From assembly GCA_001466705.2 (NCBI GenBank), contig LATX02000211.1, positions 1,364,001 to 1,428,000 of the forward strand: a stretch of DNA of 64,000 bases. The letters are read 5' to 3'. The stretch comes from Moniliophthora roreri (lineage: Eukaryota; Basidiomycota; Agaricomycetes; Agaricales; Marasmiaceae). The notes beneath the pieces are model-generated. The model was not told where the DNA came from. It saw only the letters and a list, made by a program, of their open reading frames with translations, and did not search any database. Shown piece after piece: positions 1 to 12,075 of this stretch; position 1 is the first letter of the stretch, and each line of letters begins with the position of its first letter. The position numbers and the translations under genes are program-made.

Positions 1-244
1 CATTCATTTGATCTTCTTGACTTGTATTGATATCACTTTATATTGGGAATGTAGATATGCTGTATATACAAAAAATGGACATTCTGTCGCTTGTTCTGCA
101 TTCTGAATTTCCATGTATATCTGAGGTGGAGAAACAAAAATCAAAATTGCGATATTACTTTCAACAGTGGTCAGGGTCCTCCTTCTTCATAAGGCATCTC
201 TGAACATCAGATGGCAGCTGTTCCAAGCATGACAGTCAGAACCT
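1..244. other. Unassigned AT-rich stretch
   Basis: No ORF, LTR end or repeat shared with the rest of the window was recognised. It replaces the left end expected of the MITE copy that follows, so it may be another insertion or a deletion junction. Confidence 0.4.
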
Positions 245-810
245 CCATAATTAATAGATAATACAATATATTAGAATGATTTCCATGCTGAGAATATATT
301 AAATTTTCTCTGTTTGAAAATGTTCAGAAAATGCTGATAAGATAAGATAAAAATTCTAAATTTTCCATTGTGGGAAAGTCAGAGAAAACACTAGGAAAAC
401 ACTAGGAAAATGGTAGGAAAGTCATGTGGAAACACTATATTTCAAAGCAGTTTTTAGATAGTTTTCATATAGTTTTCCTTTTGTATTTAACATCTCTTCT
501 TTGATATAAAATTCAAAATCTTATATTTATTTTCTGAATGTTTTCTCACTATTTTATAAGGCAGAAAATCTAATATATTTGTAATTGGAAAACTAAAGGA
601 TGATTTTATAATTTCATTGTTATAATATTATCAAAAAACACAGACTCTTCTGGAAATTAAAATACAGAGTATGCCTGCTGTTTTCAATGTGTGATGATAA
701 CTTGAAACCAATAGAATTTTCTGAATGTTGTCTGGAAGTGAATATATAGCAGTATTCTGAGTGTATTTTCTTTGTATTAATAGTATGAAAAGAACACCTT
801 GTATGTAGTG
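245..810 (+). mobile_element. CACTA-like MITE, copy 1, left end missing
   Basis: From about 245 the sequence matches, base for base over long runs, the MITE copies at 31385-32131 (same orientation) and 29321-30056 (opposite). It ends in the same terminal repeat, AAAAGAACACCTTGTATGTAGTG. About 180 bp of the left end, including the left terminal repeat, is absent. There is no coding capacity, so it would depend on a transposase supplied elsewhere. It abuts the zinc-finger part of a gypsy ORF3, so it probably landed inside that element. Confidence 0.8.
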
Positions 811-1190
811 TCTCAGCTTGTGGCCTCTGACACCAGTACCAAACTGGATGATAGAGTTTACTGCCCATGTTTCTGCTTTATGTGCAGAGTGGAGTACCAC
901 TTCACCTGAGACTGTCCATGCTATATGTGTAAACAATGCCTTGCACATGCACCTGGACATCTTACTTTGGGCTGCCCTGACCAATGATGGTCTTTATGAC
1001 TGGCAAGAAAACAGTCTGATTCAGGTCATCACACTTTGTTGGACCATGGCAATTATGATGATGACCCTGACCTCTTTGGCAATAGAGAACAGTGACAGGA
1101 CTTTTGTTGTAGAAACTAACAACAATTGGTGCAATAATTTGTCTAAGATAAGANCAAGTGTGGATCAACATAATCAGAGTTGCTGCACTT
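811..1190 (+). pseudogene. Gypsy element G: ORF3 zinc-knuckle remnant
   Basis: In one plus-strand frame this stretch reads a C-x2-C-x4-H-x4-C knuckle with a stop codon inside it, followed by a second Cys/His cluster ending in GHLTLGC. The spacing matches the tandem knuckles of the third ORF in elements B (about 39.6 kb) and A (about 26.6 kb). A different reading frame is open for 124 codons but has no knuckle. An ambiguous base (n) is at 1154. The MITE cuts it on the left and a 1.5-kb insertion separates it from its LTR on the right. It is a decayed, non-functional fragment. Confidence 0.6.
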
Positions 1191-2850
1191 AGAATGCCAA
1201 CAAAGCTCTTAGCTAGGTTGATTCTCTCTTATTGAAGTGTTCTACTTCAAAGTGTTCACCTCCAAAGAAGTATAGATGGGTTTTAAAATGGGTTTATTTC
1301 ACAACACACATACAAAACACAAAGAACACAGTGCACAAAGCACAAACACAAGAGCTACAGTCTCATATAAAGACTCAACAGCTGATATAGTCTGACCCTA
1401 TGGAGTTCAAGACTTCTTTAAGACAACTACAGCACACAGTGTACTGGAAAAGGTCCTAGACCAATTTCTACAAAGAGCTCAGCACAGACACACCTCTTGG
1501 TAAGACTCTAAGTGTGTTACAACCTGATACCCAACACAGGCCACACTCTAAGTGCTCAAGGCTCCTTCTTGGTGTAAAGTGTCTCTTAGAAAAGTGCTAC
1601 AACACACTCAAGATGTTAGTCTTGTCTCTTACAACACAAGTTTGTTATCAGATGTCTATCTCTCTGGAGTCACTCAGGACCAATCTCCAGGGCCTGAAGT
1701 AAGGAAGCAAAACTGGAATAGCACACACAATTATACACCAAACAAACTCATCATGTATTCACAATCAGAGGGGGCAGAGTTACTTGAGCATATATGAATA
1801 TCTAGCTGTCCTTATATATGATCCATGGAATATATCTACAGAAAATTAGAAATAATGTCCAATAATTCAGGAAATAATAAACAAGTGACTGAGATGCCAA
1901 AAGAGGGAATATTCAGATGTCACAGAGTCTGGCCACTAGGGTATCTGACCATATCTGCATGGGTATCTACTTCTCCAGGTTTTCTGGACTCTATAATTTG
2001 TATTTTCTCTTTTCTAATTTGAGTATCTACAAGTGGATGGGTGTATCTGTCCCATTTCCTTACAGCATTTCCCTTTCTAGCATCTGCACTTTGGCAGAGA
2101 CCCAGATGCCAAAGATTCTAAGGTCAGAACATGCTGTTACTGTTTCTATCTCCTTTGATTATATATGCTTGGTCTTATTCAGGATTTCTTATGCATTAAA
2201 GCTTTATGGTCTGTCTCATTGTTATAGATCTGTAGGTAATAGCAGTCCTTCGAAAGTGGTTTCCCTCCTTCTGAGGTTGCTTCATATCTAGTTATGTTGT
2301 TTCATATGTCTTCACCACCTCTGAACTCTTTATTAAGAGATCATCTGCTTTGACTTTAATCTGTATATTGACTTTGGAGGAACAATTGTTTGTTGATTGT
2401 TTCTGTTCTAAGTTGTCTTGTTTTGATGTCTCGTCTAAGTACCTCTGCACTGTTTTACTGCACATTGCACTTTGCAGATGTCATAGAAAGTTAAAATAAA
2501 AATAAAACCCCATTGATAGTGCTCTTAAGAGCTTGGTTAACTAGCCAATGTGTTCACTAGGTCATATTTAGATTCTCTATAGGTTTCAGAAGTGATCTGC
2601 TTTGGATCTGATACATAGATAGGTCAGAAAGTACAGCTTAGACACCTCTGTATAGCATATCATATAGCTCTTTGTACTTTCTAATGCACTATAGCTTCTC
2701 TAAGGTGATGACTAGCAGACTGGGCTCACTCTAGTCCTTATTACCTATTATCTGGTGTCATATTAAAGTGTTCTGATTCAAAAGTAATGTAAAACAGGTA
2801 AGATTGGGTCTTTTCTAGGTTTGCCATATTAACAAGTTCATCTTTATCAG
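1191..2850. other. Non-coding insertion of unknown class within element G
   Basis: This interval separates the ORF3 remnant of element G from its 3' end. Imperfect direct repeats of about 24 bp lie near its edges (around 1222-1250 and 2762-2788, sharing AAGTGTTCT and TCAAA). The interior is rich in CACA/AGTG runs and has only short ORFs. I recognise no transposase, RT or LTR, so its class is open. Confidence 0.3.
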
Positions 2851-3024
2851 AGTAGACCCAAAGAAGGTATTGCTGTGTGACCTCCAGCAGTCAACAGTCA
2901 ACAAATGAATAGAGACAGAATGGACCCCTGAGAGTGGATCCAGAGACTACAACACCAATTTGTACAGAGATAGAGAATCTTAAGTTATGCTGAACCTAGA
3001 GTTTCAGCCTTGTTTGAGGGGTAA

Positions 3025-3430
3025 TGTTATGTTTTCCCTCTCTCTACTACCTATGCTTCTCTTGCTCTTCTCAATGTATGCTTCTCACTTCATCAGACCT
3101 ATACACCTCCTCAGTCCTCTTCTCATTCTCATATGTGTAATTCATATCTCATACTATTTCTTGACTGCATTGGTATTTATTAACAATCACTGATATCTTT
3201 GCTATTTACTTACAGTAGATACATAATACTCAGTTGTACTATTTAAGTGCTCATGCTAGAGTCTAAGCTCCTCAGCTTGATCTAGTTAATCTTATAACTT
3301 CATGTCAATGCCTTGATTGATCTCTCACCTCTGAATCTCTCTCTCCAACTTGCATTTAAATATGGACTTAGAATAAATCCCTGTTCTAGGTCAACTTGTG
3401 ATTGACATCATCAACACAAGTAACATAACA
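3025..3430 (+). repeat. 3' LTR of gypsy element G
   Basis: It starts TGTTATG after a polypurine tract (TTTGAGGGGTAA) and ends AAGTAACATAACA, the TG...CA form of the B-type LTR at 33275-33801. It carries the family's internal CAGCTTGAYCTAG box. The 406-bp length is shorter than B's 527 bp. No matching upstream LTR is visible, so the rest of G is off-window or lost. Confidence 0.7.
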
Positions 3431-3512
3431 TTTGCAATATATACTGTTCAGCATTAGCAAGGTTTGCCTGCTTCTTGCATCTATGCCTGATTAGCTGTCC
3501 CATTGCTTCAGC

Positions 3513-4523
3513 TCAGATCTGAGCAACCAAGGCATCAACACTGACTTCCTTGTCATGAAGCTCTGAGACTATCATGATGGTGTTAATAGTGGAGTGGAGG
3601 GCAGATGGAATGGAGGTAATGATTATGATGTTATGGAAATGTTCATCTGGAACTTCAATATCCCAATTGATGAGGTTGTTCCTGATAGCTAAGAGACAGT
3701 CCAGGTGGTCATTCACCTTGGAAACATCAGTGCAGAAGGCAGTGTAGAGTTGCCTCTCCAGGAATGCTTTGGTCATAGGGTTTTTGAACTTGTAATCAGC
3801 CTTCAAGGCTTGCTATAACTTGGCAGTGGTATGGAAAATGTAATCAGAGAGTTGACTGATAATGATGTTTTGAGGGTCTGCATCCTCTAGGACTTCATCT
3901 TCATCATTGTGATCTAGCTCATATGTGAGATACACATTATAGCCAATGGTTTTGGCAGCTTATTTGATTCATTCAATCCATGTCTGCCAGTTTGTCTTCT
4001 GGCTAGTAACTTTTAGAGCTGGGACTTTATCAAAAGCATCCTTACTGGATGGTTTGTGGCAGTAATAGGAAGTGGACTCCGATGTCAAAGAATCTCCATC
4101 TTTGTCAGTCTGTTGTGCTGTAACAACAGAAAGCACTGAAGCTGGTTTGTTAGATATTTCTGGTGGTGCTAGGGTTCCTGAGATGATTCTAGTGGTGATT
4201 TCTGCTTCTTGAGAAGAATTGGTACATACTAATAGATCAGGTTGTCTTCCTGGTCTATGTAATTCTTGATTTGGGCAGAGTTGTATGTCACAGAGTTTAT
4301 AGATACTGCCTTCAGGACCTGTTACTTGGTAATAATCACAATTTTTGGTTAGGTGATACATGTGTCCAGATGTTGCACAATCTAAGTTTAGATTGTGGGC
4401 TTCACCTTCTAGATCTGAGATCTGTGGCACAAACAATGCTGGCAGAGTTTGGGTCTGAACTGGCTGTTGAGAAGCTGGTGCAGGAGTTTCAGCTCTTGAC
4501 TGTGATTGACAGCTACTCAACAT
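3513..4523 (-). pseudogene. Copia-type gag remnant
   Basis: Read on the minus strand, the part at 3513-3806 resembles the gag polyprotein of Ty1/copia elements (UBN2-type), with a KAFLERQLYTAF segment followed by a helical VNDHLDCLLAIRNNL stretch. Upstream, 4523-3969 encodes a low-complexity Gln/Ser/Pro N-terminal part and leads into the core at QKTNWQTWIE. In-frame stops separate the two blocks. The C-terminal gag, protease, integrase and RT are missing, because the fragment stops just beside the LTR of element G. It is the only copia-like piece I see in the window. Confidence 0.55.
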
Positions 4524-4529
4524 AAAGTA

Positions 4530-5580
4530 TTACAGGCTAAGGCCCATAACCTTTTAGCAGCAATACCTTATAACACAGTGGGTGAACAAGCAACTAATGC
4601 TTGAATGAAGTCACTCAACAGATGACTTATAGCTAGCAACTGATGCTAGAGTGCCAGAAGGTTAAAAGAGATAAAGCTTTACTGTTGATTGCAGAGTAGT
4701 ACTACTGCTTAAATACATTGAGAGTAGGTAAATAAGGAAGTAGAGATAATATAAACATAAGGAGGAATAGTAAATAGTAACTATGCATTCATATGGTGAA
4801 ATAAATGCTGACTTGTATATGGCTGTTGAGAGTCCATATATGAGTGTCAATATGAAACAATGTAGAGCTGCTAGATGTAATGCTACTTTTATTGCTGAAC
4901 CTGAAGGTTCAGCTGTATATGACAAGACCTGCATGAGCCAGATTGTCAACATTAGTAAATACCCATATATGTATAACCTCACATGCCTTATGGGTAATTT
5001 TATCTATTTTCGCTTTCTTGTCATGTCTGTGTTCATATCTGGAATTGTATATCTCTGCCTTCATCTCTTGTTACTTAATATGAGCCACCATATTAAGATT
5101 TTTGAGCAGTAATATGGGCCTGCAAGGAGTCTGCTGGAGGTGGGTGACAAGCAGGCACCCATGTTTATAGTAGGCTGTATACAAAGCTATTCAGAGTGTC
5201 ATGTGCTTTAAGAGATCTGAGCAATCTTATCTGTTATCCTACTACATCCCTCTGGAGCTGGAGCTGGAGCTGGAAATTTCTTTATTCCAGAAAAACCTTA
5301 TGTCTCTGCCTTGTAGATGTAGTATAAATTTTATGCAAGTATCTACTTTAGGTTCAGCTCCCACCTCAACAAGGCCCAATCCCATGTGATATGTATGTAT
5401 ATATGTAAGTAAAGTCCATGGCAATAAGAAAACTAACCTGAGGATTTCAACACACACACCCTTGAGGTCCACTCATCATACCTCCTTCTATTTGTGGGAG
5501 GGAATCACATGACCTTCCAGGTAAGTTACCTGTAACTTACCTTGTAAGTTTGAAACTAGTAAAAAGTTTCCTAGGGTTTC
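4530..5580. other. Intergenic DNA, possible copia leader/LTR remnant
   Basis: This lies upstream of the copia gag start, so it may hold the element's leader and 5' LTR, but I found no convincing LTR ends. A plus-strand 109-codon ORF at 4783-5112 has no recognisable motif and hydrophobic AT-rich composition. A short GGAGCT repeat sits at 5248-5272. From about 5580 rightwards CpG becomes common, which marks the edge of the host gene island. Confidence 0.3.
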
Positions 5581-6085
5581 TTACACAACCCTATCCTGAG
5601 TCGAGGATGATTCTGATGATGCAGATAGTTGGAGCTCAAGGAACTCAATCATTCAAGATCAATCACTGTCGGCACTTGCCGCCTTTCACTGACGTCTCGA
5701 AGGACAAGTACCAACTTCACAATGAGTACATATTCAGGTCCGACACAGACAAAGGGAAAATCGATAGCGGTAACAACATGTAGCAATACACAGAGCAGGT
5801 AACCAATAGGAGAAAGATAGTGATGCGACAAAAGAGGAACGAAATAATTAGGAGAGGCGAGATGTCAAAGTCAGCAGCTCCAGACCGATAATAGGAAACA
5901 GCCTGGAAGGGGAAAAACAAACGAAAAGGTAAATAAGATAGGGTAATACAGAGACCATTAAGAAATGTTGATAGATATAGGTAGAACTATACATAACGAT
6001 ACCAGTCAGTAGAATGAAACGGAAAACCGAAGCAATACACAGATCGTGACGAAAGAAAAAGATACCTAATCTCCTCTCCAAGTTG
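5581..6085 (-). other. 3' flank of the SWI1-like gene
   Basis: CpG-containing host DNA downstream of the SWI1-like stop codon. Short ORFs on both strands show no domain. It most likely carries the 3' UTR and terminator of that gene. Confidence 0.35.
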
Positions 6086-9000
6086 CTATGTATTGAAGAT
6101 TGCCCAGGGTTGATCTAGAGTAGTCATAGGTGCGTCCCATTTCCATTCGTGGGATTGATAATATGCTGATTCACCACCATCTATTTCTTTCAGCGTGCCC
6201 AATCGCAAAGGATCGGAGAGTTCCTCCAACTTCGCATCGTTCAATAACGTAGCGTGGAGCGCAGGATCAGCATCATGAACAGATTCTGGACTGGGATTCG
6301 TCGACGATGACGAGACCAGATCAGGCGTGTCGGCTTTCGAGCCATTGTCATCCTCTGCGGCACTAAACGAGGAGAAGTCGAAGTACTCGACAAACTCGTC
6401 CTTCACAGACGGTGGTGTACTGCGCCCGTTAATGTCACTACCAAGTATCGCAGACATATCACCTGCTCCTTCATCTGGTACTGTCCCAACACCCTTGAAG
6501 ATCATATCGAGTGTCTGGGCAAACTCCGGCGGCAGAGCGCTATTACCGCTTCCATCGTCACTGCCGCTTATCGTCTTCATCATCGTCTCTAGGAAGTTGC
6601 TCGCGTCTTCTTCAGTTTTGATACTATCCACCACCTCCGTTTTCTTCTTCAGCTCTTCATTGATAGGCCCATCCCAGTCGGTCGAAGAAGTTTTCAGCCG
6701 CTTGGGAGGTGAAGGTTCGTTCGCAACGCCAGAGGGACTTGGACCAGGTACAGCAGCCGAAGCTGAACCGGCGGCATTGGATGGTGAAGGTTCTTCGTCT
6801 TCGCGAGGACGTTTAACACCGTTAGTAGATGTGGGTATCTGCGCAGGTTCGGTGGTAGGAGTGGTGGGAGGTTTCGATACGCTAGACGGTCGACGTTGTT
6901 TTGGTTGCTGTCGAGGTTTCGCAGGAGGTTTGGTCTTTGGAGATTTGGGTGTTTGTGGGGAGCCGACGTTTTGCGGTGTTGGGGGATTGGGAGTGGGAGC
7001 GTTTGCTGGGGGTGTAGGTGTGGAGACGTCTTTGGGGGAGGAAGCCGAGCCCTTCGAGGAAATTTTCTTGATCGGAGGGGGTTGGAGGTTGACAGCGCGA
7101 TTGAGAGGGTTAGCAAGGGGACTAGGTTGAGTCTGCGGAGGTGACGGGTGTTGGTTGGCCCCTGGATTTATAGGTGGACGCACGCCTGGCATAGGTACAG
7201 GAGGATTTGCGGGATTTCCACCACCTCCATGTTGTTGTTTGAGGGCATTGGCAACAAAATCAATAGCCTGGAGAATGACGAGGTTGGCGATTCGTAAGTC
7301 TTCTAAGGACATGATGAATTTCGGGTTGCTATATCCTATCATGTTACGTTGCTGTTGCACATTAATGACCTACAGCAGACGTCAGAATACGGAACAAAAG
7401 ACGATGATAAAAGCCGACCTTCGAGATGATCATTTTGGTTTTCTGTTCATTTTTCGCCACCAAGTGGAAGTATGCCAGCTTCTGATCCATGTTCGTAGCC
7501 CTACTGTAAACTTGTTCGAGTAGGCTGTTGTATTCTAAGCGGGACTCTGCTGGGACCTCGGCTGGAGGAAGATTTGGTAGACCTGTGAAAGAGGTAAGTA
7601 AATGTACAAATGAAAGTGCATTTGAGGCGCGTACATCTTACGGTATAATCCTGCTTCATGGCATGGACATCGTGTAACGCCTGCTGGAACCCTTGCTGTG
7701 TTGGTTTTGGAGGGAATGGTCCTGGATTTCCTGGCATGAATGGCGCGCCACCAGGAGGTACCCCACCAGACATCACGGAAGACTGCTGAGAAGACATCGT
7801 CATTCCATCTGGACCCGTTATAGCACCATTTCCAGCGGGCTGAGTCTTCACTAGCGTCAACATGGTCCGGAATAGATTTTGCTCTCGAGCTAGAACTTGT
7901 AGTTGCTGTCGGTTACTCTCAATGGCACGAATGAGCTCTTCGGGCATGTTGACCATTCTCATCTCCTGGACAGATTTGGCCGAAAAGTCGACGAGTGTCT
8001 TGATCTGATGAGCTGTGAACTTGGTGAATATCGGCGTTTGTGCCAACTGGTGCGCCATTTGAAGATGCTGCTTGCGTCGCTGCTCTATCACGGAGTTCAT
8101 GTATATGCGATCAAAGTCAACAAGATACTCCTTGTAGACATGTGCAAGTTGGTTGGCAGCTGCAGGGCCCGATTTGGGCGGTTCTCCAGGGAATTGGATG
8201 CAACCTAATCGAGCAGCGATGACTGGCCACAAATCCTTTTGCTGGACCTAAGATTGAGGAATTTGAGTGAGTGTGAGAAGTGAAGCATGACGATCAGGTG
8301 TATATATAACTAACCGCGTTCATACCACCCTCTTTCATGACTTCAACATGGAGGGAATGTAGATCAATGGTGAGATTGTCGATTGAGAGCAAGCGTTGAT
8401 CGTGAGTAATGCCTCTCTGCATGCAAAAGCCCTTATACGAAGTGTTGAACCTCTCCTTTGTTAATGCTGGAATGGGACCCGCAAAAGTCAACGGACCGCC
8501 CTGCTGTGGCCCCATTGCACTGTTCCCAAGCGGACCTACGCCAGGGTTCACGTTAGTACCAAGGCCGCTAGGACCGGGACCTGGCGGAGATCCCTGCGAG
8601 TGTGGTGTGAAACCCATATTGGGAGAGGCCTGATTCGGGAATGGTGGCGTATTCACGGCCGGTCCAGGTCTGGCAGCTCCGAGGTTATTTGTAGAGGCAT
8701 GGGCTGGCGATGGACTAGATTGTCCGGGCGCTTGTGGTGGCGGAGGTTGACTGGCTGGACCGGGCGTATTACCATTTCCACCGAAAGGCGGCTGCAAAGA
8801 ATTGGGTGGTCCTGCCATCGGCTGGTTACTCATCCACGGCGTTCCACCTTGCGTGGCGGGAAGAGGTAATGTCCTGAATAGATAATAGATCAGCACAACG
8901 GAATTCCTCGGAGAAATACTTGAGTACTCACATCGTTGTTTTCCCGGTAGTGGTCATTTGATTGATTAGCTGGTTAATCTTAGCGAGATTCTCTCTCTTT

Positions 9001-10424
9001 GTCGCAATATCGTTCTGAAGAAATCTCATCCGTTGGGCAAACAGCTGCTCAGACATCGTCGAGTGCCCAGACGCTAGATTACGCATTTGAAACTCAATGT
9101 TCTGGATGTTATTAGTCATAGCTTGACTCCGCTCTTGGAGGTCGGAGAGGTTTATAGTACGTCGGCCCATGCCCATCGGGCCTGGCGGCGAGGGGCCGAT
9201 CGGTGGTCTGCCGGATGGGACGCCTAGCTGAGGGGGCTGGTGCTGCTGCGGCAAATGAGGATGTGAGGGAGAAGGTCTCCGCATGGCATCATTGGATCCA
9301 GGACCACCGTTTGGAAACAGGTCTGTTTGTTGATGAACACCTGGATTCATTCCAGGTGGACCGTTGTATCCGCCCCCTGGACCTTGGTGAGGAGGCGGGG
9401 CCAATCGATTAGAGAGATTAAGAGGACTGTTTTGGTTCTGTTGGTTTTGCGCGAGTCCCATGAGTTCGAGCTGGCGATTATGACTCTGATTGTTCTGGAG
9501 AGCCTGGAGCATCATGTTTCGGGCGGGTCCTGGGCCATTGAAGTTGGAAGAGTTTTGACCTGGAACTCCCCCAGAACTCATCGTATTGGGAAAGCTGAGT
9601 GGAGACACGCGGTTCTGGGGGTTTCCTTGGTTGGATTGGTCGAGAAACGAGGGAGGGGGTTGGTTGTGATTGAGGCCAGGGTGACCCATACCAAGACCGA
9701 AAGGTTGCTGCTGATTCTGCATACGATTCATGCCCTGACTCCGTAGTAAGTCTGCCATCTGACAAGAAAAAATTGAGCTTGGATTTGAGAAACATGGAAA
9801 CGTAATAGACGAGTGGAGGCTGGTCGGAGTTTCCAAGAAGATGCTACTCGGTTACTCAAAGGCGACGAAAAGGGTAGGGGCAAGAGATGTAGGTGAAAAA
9901 AAATAAATAAATAAACGAAATAAAACATACCTGCTGCTGCATTGGATTGCTAGACATGTCGGGAGCATTCTGCTGCTGATTTCTCATCAACATCTGCTGT
10001 TGCTGTTGCTGCTGCTGCATCCAAAGTTGCCGTTGTTCTAGAGAGGGATTCATGCCTAGATGGGAACCATCCGCTTGTTGATGCTGCTGCTGGTGTTGTT
10101 GTTGCTGGAGATGATGCTGTCCGAATTGGTGAGGTATCATGGATGGGTTAAAAGGTGGAGGATGTTGGGGGGAAGTGGGCGAATGGGTCGGACAAGCAAT
10201 GAGGAGAGAGCCTTTGACGGAGTTTGTCGCAGCGACGACGTCTTGGGAGCAGTGAAGACGCTGCTGACGGTCGGTGTGGAAGACGACAGAAGACACCAGT
10301 GGGAGTTTGGAACGACGGTGTGAAGACGGGACAAACAAGGTACAACTTGCTCAGTGACAGTCACTGACTATAGCTAACAACCTCCAGGTCCGGCTGGCGC
10401 TTTTTTTTCTTTGGCAGTGCTCAT
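6086..10424 (-). CDS. ARID/BRIGHT-domain SWI/SNF subunit (SWI1-like), multi-exon
   Basis: Probable DNA-binding subunit of the SWI/SNF nucleosome-remodelling complex, acting in the nucleus. Exons on the minus strand: a short first exon from ATG 10424 (CACCATGAG context, uncertain), a Gln/Met-rich exon ending 9931, then 9758-8932, 8873-8315, 8247-about 7642, 7582-7419 and 7369-6086 (TAG). The ARID domain spans the 8314-8248 intron: it begins near ERFNTSYKGF, continues through LDLHSLHVEV-like residues and a GG turn, then LWPVIAARLG after the intron, and ends AHVYKEYLVDFD. The N-terminus is poly-Gln/Pro; the C-terminus is Pro/Ser-rich then acidic. About 1,280 residues in total. The first intron and the 7.6-kb junction are unsure: the GTAAGA donor there needs a GAG acceptor to keep frame, while a nearby GTACGC donor fits the CACAG acceptor. 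The Swi1 assignment rests on the ARID plus low-complexity architecture. Confidence 0.8.
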
Positions 10425-10692
10425 GGTGATTCAGTACGTTTCAGTCCCTTAAGCAGGTAAACAGCTGAACTAATGTTATATATATTCTCCTCCAAACGTC
10501 CAAGCTCAACTCTTGAATTTTCCAGTAGGATTTTCTCGAAATCTTATCGCTCCGGTGCCTTGCGGTCCTTTCGGCTCCTCTCCGAATCGAGAAGAATAGC
10601 GCCATATGGTATGTATATCCAATATATATGTGGTATGTAGTATAGTACACGTACACACAACTGCTTATATCGTATTGTACTGACTGTGATCA

Positions 10693-11928
10693 TTAAGAGT
10701 CGTTATTCATCTTGGAAAGGTCCAGTGCAGGCCCCGCTTCTAGTATGATATCTCCGTCGTCGTCGTCTTCGTCTTCCTCGTCGGAATATTCTTCAGTTGT
10801 AGTGCTTGCTTTCAACTTGTTCGCCGCTCTGGGACCGACGGCCAAGATCCTGTCTCCACCGTTGTCTACCTCCGCATCTGTTATTTCTTCATCGAGTTCA
10901 GCGCTCTCCACCTGATCCACCTCTGCCACCTGTCTTCCGAAGTAATACCTCAGTCCGACAGGTATCAAAACCCCAACGACGATCGCGCTCAATCCCAACA
11001 AGTTCTTCCAGCTGAGCAGCTGGAAGTCATCGGCACTTGTCATCTCATCCAACCCGCTACCAATAGTCGTATGGATGACCGTAACACCAAGAATGCCTAA
11101 AGCGGTGCTGATCCAAAATGGTATGATCCCAATCCCAACATGGGGGCAGATCACGTTGACAACCCAATGAGGTGGCAGAGGCGCAATGCGAAGTACGATC
11201 AGGAAGGAGATCATGTTCTCTTTGTTGTCCTGGATCTTCTGAGCCCATCTGTCGAGTCGAGCCTTCCATTTGGGAAAGGTCATCAGTGCCGGGCCGAGAG
11301 CAGCAGAGATGAGGTAGGAGAGCGTTGCGCCAGTTGCTACACAACAGCATGCCAGTGGTAAGGCGCGTGCAACGCCCCAAACAGCACCACCAAGTATAGA
11401 AAGGTACATGGAACCAGGAAGCGAGAACGCTTGGAGGCTAGAAGAACGAATGAGCGTGGCGCAAGAAGCTCGTGTCGGCGATCACTTACAAGAGGTATGT
11501 CACGACGTAGCAAATGACGATTCTGTAAGGATAAATGTCCCTGTACTTTTTGAGCAGCCAGTTCAATTGCTGCAACTGCTCAAAGCTCCGAGGGATACGC
11601 AAGAGTGGCCGATCTTCCCTAGAGACCTGGGTTAGCGGAGACGGGAAACAAGGGTATCGGTAGAGACGGACTCTTCTAATGTCGGTAAAGCAAGCCATAG
11701 AGTGCCTCCAAGTAAGAGCGAACTAAGAGCAAATATACAGGCCATCTTCAAAGTAGCGTTAAAAATGAGGTTGCGTGAAGACGGGCGGGTTGGTGAGTGG
11801 GGCAATGCGCCGTATGAAGGGGTCTGAGGGGTGATGAGAGGGGCATTCTCGTCGTCGATGTGAACAGTGTCGAGAGTATATACAGACGAATTAGCATGGG
11901 ATATAGAGAGCGGCTTTGGAGGGGACAT
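10693..11928 (-). CDS. TMEM41/DedA-type VTT-domain membrane protein
   Basis: Predicted multi-pass protein of the VTT (DedA/TMEM41/VMP1) family; animal TMEM41B and VMP1 are ER phospholipid scramblases used in autophagy and lipid handling. Exons: 11928-11672, 11618-11490, 11437-10693 (TAA), giving 376 residues. The introns are 53 and 52 nt; the first uses GTCCGT...CTCTAG, which restores LEEEDRPLLRIP across the join. Visible parts: a cytosolic N-terminus, one helix (IFALSSLLLGGTLWLALP), then the VTT core with FLQAFSLPGSMYLSILGG, the re-entrant LRIAPLPPHWVVN motif and a glycine-rich C-terminal pair of helices. The tail is acidic (EEDEDDDDGD). The core resembles TMEM41 more than yeast Tvp38 by my reading. 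Its start faces the transcription factor gene across 147 bp. Confidence 0.85.
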
Positions 11929-12075
11929 GATCGTGGTGAGAGAACAGGAAAAGTAGGAAATGTGTGTGTGATGTATGACAAAGGCCTGGGAGCCAAACTC
12001 TGACAGACAACACCAGCGACAACACCAGCGAAGTCCCTCATCGGCCACGACAGCGCACAGGCGCCACGATATTGC
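11929..12075. promoter_or_regulatory. Shared divergent promoter region
   Basis: Only 147 bp separate the start codons of the VTT-protein gene (minus) and the Zn2Cys6 regulator (plus), so both 5' UTRs and core promoters must lie here or overlap the coding regions. No clear TATA box was seen. Tandem CAACACCAGCGA units lie near 12007-12032. Confidence 0.5.

Noticed and set aside
1154..1154. Ambiguous base as a possible polymorphism
   Set aside because: A single n inside a decayed repeat is most likely an assembly or basecall ambiguity.
5248..5272. GGAGCT repeat as a minisatellite of interest
   Set aside because: Only about four units, no gene context.
6327..7130. Long plus-strand ORF (267 codons) opposite the SWI1-like gene
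   Set aside because: Shadow of the Pro/Ser/Thr-rich last exon; no domain. The minus strand fits exon-intron structure and the ARID protein.
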